Shown one piece after another: positions 23,345 to 25,295 of a stretch of DNA of 25,295 nucleotides. The position numbers were made by a program, and so were the translations under genes. The notes under the pieces were generated by a model. The model was not told the origin of the DNA. It did no database searches and was given only the letters and a program-made list of their open reading frames with translations. The stretch comes from a virus: positions 1 through 25,295 of the IMG/VR virus record IMGVR_UViG_3300046462_000403; one strand, 5' to 3'. The number at the start of each line of letters is the position of its first letter. Positions within the stretch are counted from its first letter, which is position 1.

Positions 23345-24340
23345 CTATCTGCCTCCGGGAGAGTAGCTGCGTCCGAAAAACACGCTTTGCGGTTCGCGGT
23401 CCCAACCCTGGGCCATTTCGAGCTTTTCCGCCGCCCGCGCCACGATGCGATCGTAGCGCTCTGCCTCAACGTCGTAGACCGGACCAACTTCCTTCGACAG
23501 GTTCCAGTCGAGAGTGTTTATCCATTCCTGTGGAAGATCCGGAAGATCATCGACCGTAACAAAGCTCTCAATCGGCCGGTACCAGGTAAACCGGATTGCG
23601 CTGCTGGCATTGACGGGCGCCGGCCACACGAAAAACTCGCCCTGCACCCGCGCCGGATTGTAATAGGCCGAAGTCGGGATTCCGGTCGCGTTCTTGTTCG
23701 GCAGGTTCATATACTCCGCCCGCGACAGCATTTGCCCCGGGCTGAGCCCCATCGGGGTTTCGAGAAGCCCCTGCCAGGCGAGACGCCGCGACGAGACCAC
23801 GCGCAACGGGCGCACGATGTTCGCCGTGTAGGACCAGTCGAAATTGCCGGCGGACGCGCTCGAAGGCATCGCGGCGGACAATGTTAGAACATTGCCGGTC
23901 GGATCGTCCGCGGCCGTCGTCCAGAAGGCCGAGCCCGTGTCCAGGACAATCCCGACATTATCGCCCTTCGCGATCCCCGCGGCGCTTACGAGGTTCACGC
24001 TTGTATCGCCCGCGGCTGCGGACAAGTTGAGCGTAGACTGCTGATAGGAATATGCGTCCGCGCAATGGTCCGTCGTGGTGCCACCGAGGAGGTAGCGCTC
24101 CTGATTTGGTTGCAGGAACAAGACCGCTTCCCGGACGGTCCAGATATGCAGCCCGGAAGTTTCCCATTCCTTCACCATAGAGTTGAGGGCCCGGAAGCAC
24201 GTCTTGAACATGCCGGCAGTCGGTGTCTCATCCTCATTGATCACGCCGGCGATCTGCAGCGCAGAGGTAATGATTTCCGTCGCCACCTGACTGTATTCGG
24301 TGTCGCCCGAGGTCGTGAGGTTGCCGGGTCCGCTGGTCAT
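23345..24340 (-). CDS. Head-completion / tail accessory protein, P22 gp4-like
   Basis: The N-terminal part (TEIITSALQIAGVINEDETP...FKTCFRALNSMVKEWETSGL) has the helical pattern of gp4-type head-to-tail connector proteins: a conserved 'A(L)xxxGV..DE......M...LN.M...W' frame. Its place directly before the gp10-like gene agrees. At 331 aa it is about twice P22 gp4 (166 aa). The extra beta-rich middle (TSVNLVSAAGIAKGDNVGIV) and C-terminal portion occur in related proteins of other podoviruses. It would sit below the portal as the first tail ring. The ATG overlaps the preceding stop by 4 nt (ATGA). Confidence 0.7.
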   Translation of the reverse strand: MTSGPGNLTTSGDTEYSQVATEIITSALQIAGVINEDETPTAGMFKTCFRALNSMVKEWETSGLHIWTVREAVLFLQPNQERYLLGGTTTDHCADAYSYQQSTLNLSAAAGDTSVNLVSAAGIAKGDNVGIVLDTGSAFWTTAADDPTGNVLTLSAAMPSSASAGNFDWSYTANIVRPLRVVSSRRLAWQGLLETPMGLSPGQMLSRAEYMNLPNKNATGIPTSAYYNPARVQGEFFVWPAPVNASSAIRFTWYRPIESFVTVDDLPDLPQEWINTLDWNLSKEVGPVYDVEAERYDRIVARAAEKLEMAQGWDREPQSVFFGRSYSPGGR

Positions 24341-24804
24341 GGTCCGCCCGTGCTCCTGTAGTTGGTGACGTTGTTGCCGCTCGCCGCCGTGTACGGAAGT
24401 CCTTGCGTGAGGCGGATAGAGCCGGCCGGAGCCGCGACGTTCGAGACCTGGGTGTTAAACACCACGCCACTGTCAAGCATGATCCCGACAAAGCTCCCGG
24501 GATTGAACCCGGTTGTTGCTTCCAGTGGCAACACCGTCGCGCCAACCGCAGCGTTGGCCGTCGTGGTCGTGAAAACCGGGCCCACGAACGGCGGAGGCGG
24601 CAGCGGGCGGGCGTCCGGCACATTCTGATTGTCAGCCACCCCGGTTACGAGGTCTTGCGGCTGGCGAGCCTCCCAAAAGCGCTTATCCACAATTAGCCCG
24701 TTCCATTCGGGCGCCGTGTTTTCGGCGCGCGTGGTCAAGCCGCTCATATCGTCCTGGCGATAGAAGGATCCGGGCCGATACTGGATGCCGCGCTTTCTGC
24801 CCAT
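24337..24804 (-). CDS. Conserved phage structural-type protein (155 aa)
   Basis: The N-terminal half (SGLTTRAENTAPEWNGLIVD, then WEARQPQDLVTGVADNQNVP) shows a pattern I recognise from P22-like podovirus virion modules (a WxGLLV...PQDFVRxVxDxQxVPxxRP type), without a known role. The C-terminal half (TTANAAVGATVLPLEATTGF, GIMLDSGVVFNTQVSN) is a beta-rich module also echoed in the gp4-like protein's middle part (TSVNLVSAAGIAKGDNVGIVLDTGSAFWTT). The start shares a TGATG with the previous gene and the stop overlaps the gp4-like start. A head or connector decoration role is an inference. Confidence 0.65.
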   Translation of the reverse strand: MGRKRGIQYRPGSFYRQDDMSGLTTRAENTAPEWNGLIVDKRFWEARQPQDLVTGVADNQNVPDARPLPPPPFVGPVFTTTTANAAVGATVLPLEATTGFNPGSFVGIMLDSGVVFNTQVSNVAAPAGSIRLTQGLPYTAASGNNVTNYRSTGGP

Positions 24805-25121
24805 CAGCAGGAGTTCGCAGAAATGGTGAAGTGCTGCACGTCCGCGATCAAATGCTGGCTTCCATCATCATAGGTCGCATAGACGCACCACACGCCCGCC
24901 TGGTCGACGTCTCCCGGCTGAAACGTGTACTGAGCATAAGTCCCCGCCGGAAACAGCCCCTCGGTCGTGGTGACGTCAACATTCGGCGCCGTCACGTCCG
25001 GATTGGTTTTTGTGACCACGGTGCCATCCGGTTTTGTGAAAACGAGCGACAGCGCGGAGAAGCCGGTCAGATCGAAGCCGGTCGAGAAGCGAAAGAAAAC
25101 GCCCCATTCGTTTACGTTCAT
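24804..25121 (-). CDS. Ig-like small virion-module protein (105 aa)
   Basis: The protein is a compact beta-sandwich-type sequence: VFFRFSTGFDLTGFSALSLV, TKPDGTVVTK, LFPAGTYAQYTFQPGDVDQA, VWCVYATYDDGSQHLI. This outline is seen in many small proteins between coat and gp4 genes of proteobacterial podoviruses and resembles BppU-like N-terminal domains of tail proteins. Its function is unknown to me. The ATG at 25121 is preceded by GGGTGGG about 5 nt upstream. The stop is coupled to the next gene by TGATG. No signal peptide or membrane segment is present. Confidence 0.7.
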   Translation of the reverse strand: MNVNEWGVFFRFSTGFDLTGFSALSLVFTKPDGTVVTKTNPDVTAPNVDVTTTEGLFPAGTYAQYTFQPGDVDQAGVWCVYATYDDGSQHLIADVQHFTISANSC

Positions 25122-25154
25122 CTGTGCCCACCCGATTCGCTTGCGAAACTCATA

Positions 25155-25295
25155 TCACGTCACCGTCACGGCGACGTCCGCCGCCACACATTGAGCCGTC
25201 GCGGCCTGGACCCTCATCAGCACATTGCGGAATGGCGTCACATTGCGCGCCACCCCCGTAGCCGACGCGCCGACGATAATCGCAGCAACCGAAAC
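25155..25295 (-). CDS. C-terminal fragment of an unidentified virion-module protein
   Basis: Reading leftward from the window edge there is one fully open frame of 46 codons ending in TGA at 25155-25157. The visible peptide is rich in Val, Ala and Thr with short beta-strand-like segments (VSVAAIIVGASATGVARNVT, VAADVAVTVT), so it may be a second Ig-like or head protein. The start lies beyond the window, and the gene could be short. It is followed after 33 nt by the Ig-like protein gene. I assign no function. Confidence 0.5.
   Translation of the reverse strand, partial: VSVAAIIVGASATGVARNVTPFRNVLMRVQAATAQCVAADVAVTVT

Noticed and set aside
1-25295. CRISPR arrays, insertion sequences, tRNA genes, integrase, toxin-antitoxin pair
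   Set aside because: None seen: no regularly spaced palindromic repeats, transposase or integrase motifs or tRNA-like sequence. The repeats that exist are in-frame fibre repeats.

Overview
The window looks like part of the genome of a P22-like podovirus, or a prophage of one. The DNA is GC-rich, genes are packed with 1-10 nt overlaps, and the right-hand part carries a minus-strand virion module in P22-like order. The host is probably a high-GC proteobacterium, with Alphaproteobacteria my best guess from the flavour of the small proteins; nothing in the window proves it. No terminase, portal, coat, integrase, polymerase or tRNA gene is visible. Portal and coat genes would be expected beyond position 25295, upstream on the minus strand.

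Left arm, plus strand, 1-3788: a run of small accessory genes, most joined by 4-nt stop/start overlaps. In order: the end of a J-domain protein, a two-CxxC zinc-ribbon protein, a 41-aa membrane peptide, a 72-aa conserved phage-type protein, a DUF5131 (phage Gp37/Gp68) protein with a radical-SAM-like three-Cys motif, a winged-helix protein, two further small proteins (one a zinc ribbon) and a DHH-family phosphoesterase. After a roughly 215-nt gap with a possible broken small ORF comes a lower-GC 96-aa gene. This looks like an early/accessory region.

Lysis region, minus strand, 6168-3828: a 170-aa bitopic membrane protein, then three very small membrane proteins (70, 34 and 73 aa; holin candidates), an SLT-type lytic transglycosylase whose start lies inside the preceding gene, and an i-spanin/o-spanin pair. 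Together these could permeabilise the inner membrane, cut peptidoglycan and disrupt the outer membrane.

Virion module, minus strand, 25295-6169 (transcribed right to left): the end of an unknown gene, two small conserved structural-type proteins, a gp4-like head-completion protein, a gp10-like DNA-stabilisation/tail-hub protein, a decapeptide-repeat fibre/needle-like protein in the slot of P22 gp26, a sulfotransferase-like plus GNAT enzyme pair, a gp7-like ejection protein, a small Pro/Ala/Gly-rich protein, a 472-aa helical protein in the gp20 slot, and a 3035-aa polyvalent protein in the gp16 slot. A tail-appendage protein, a 436-aa beta-rich protein and a small HExxH protein follow. The giant protein combines a P5-like lysozyme domain, a DdrB-type ParB domain, a JAB/RadC-like motif, large-polyvalent-protein modules and an HExxH peptidase-like domain. 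It is the most striking item here: probably a virion-packaged, co-ejected multi-tool protein.

The two transcription units converge at about 3789-3827, where I see no convincing intrinsic terminator. No CRISPR array, insertion sequence, tRNA or rRNA was found.
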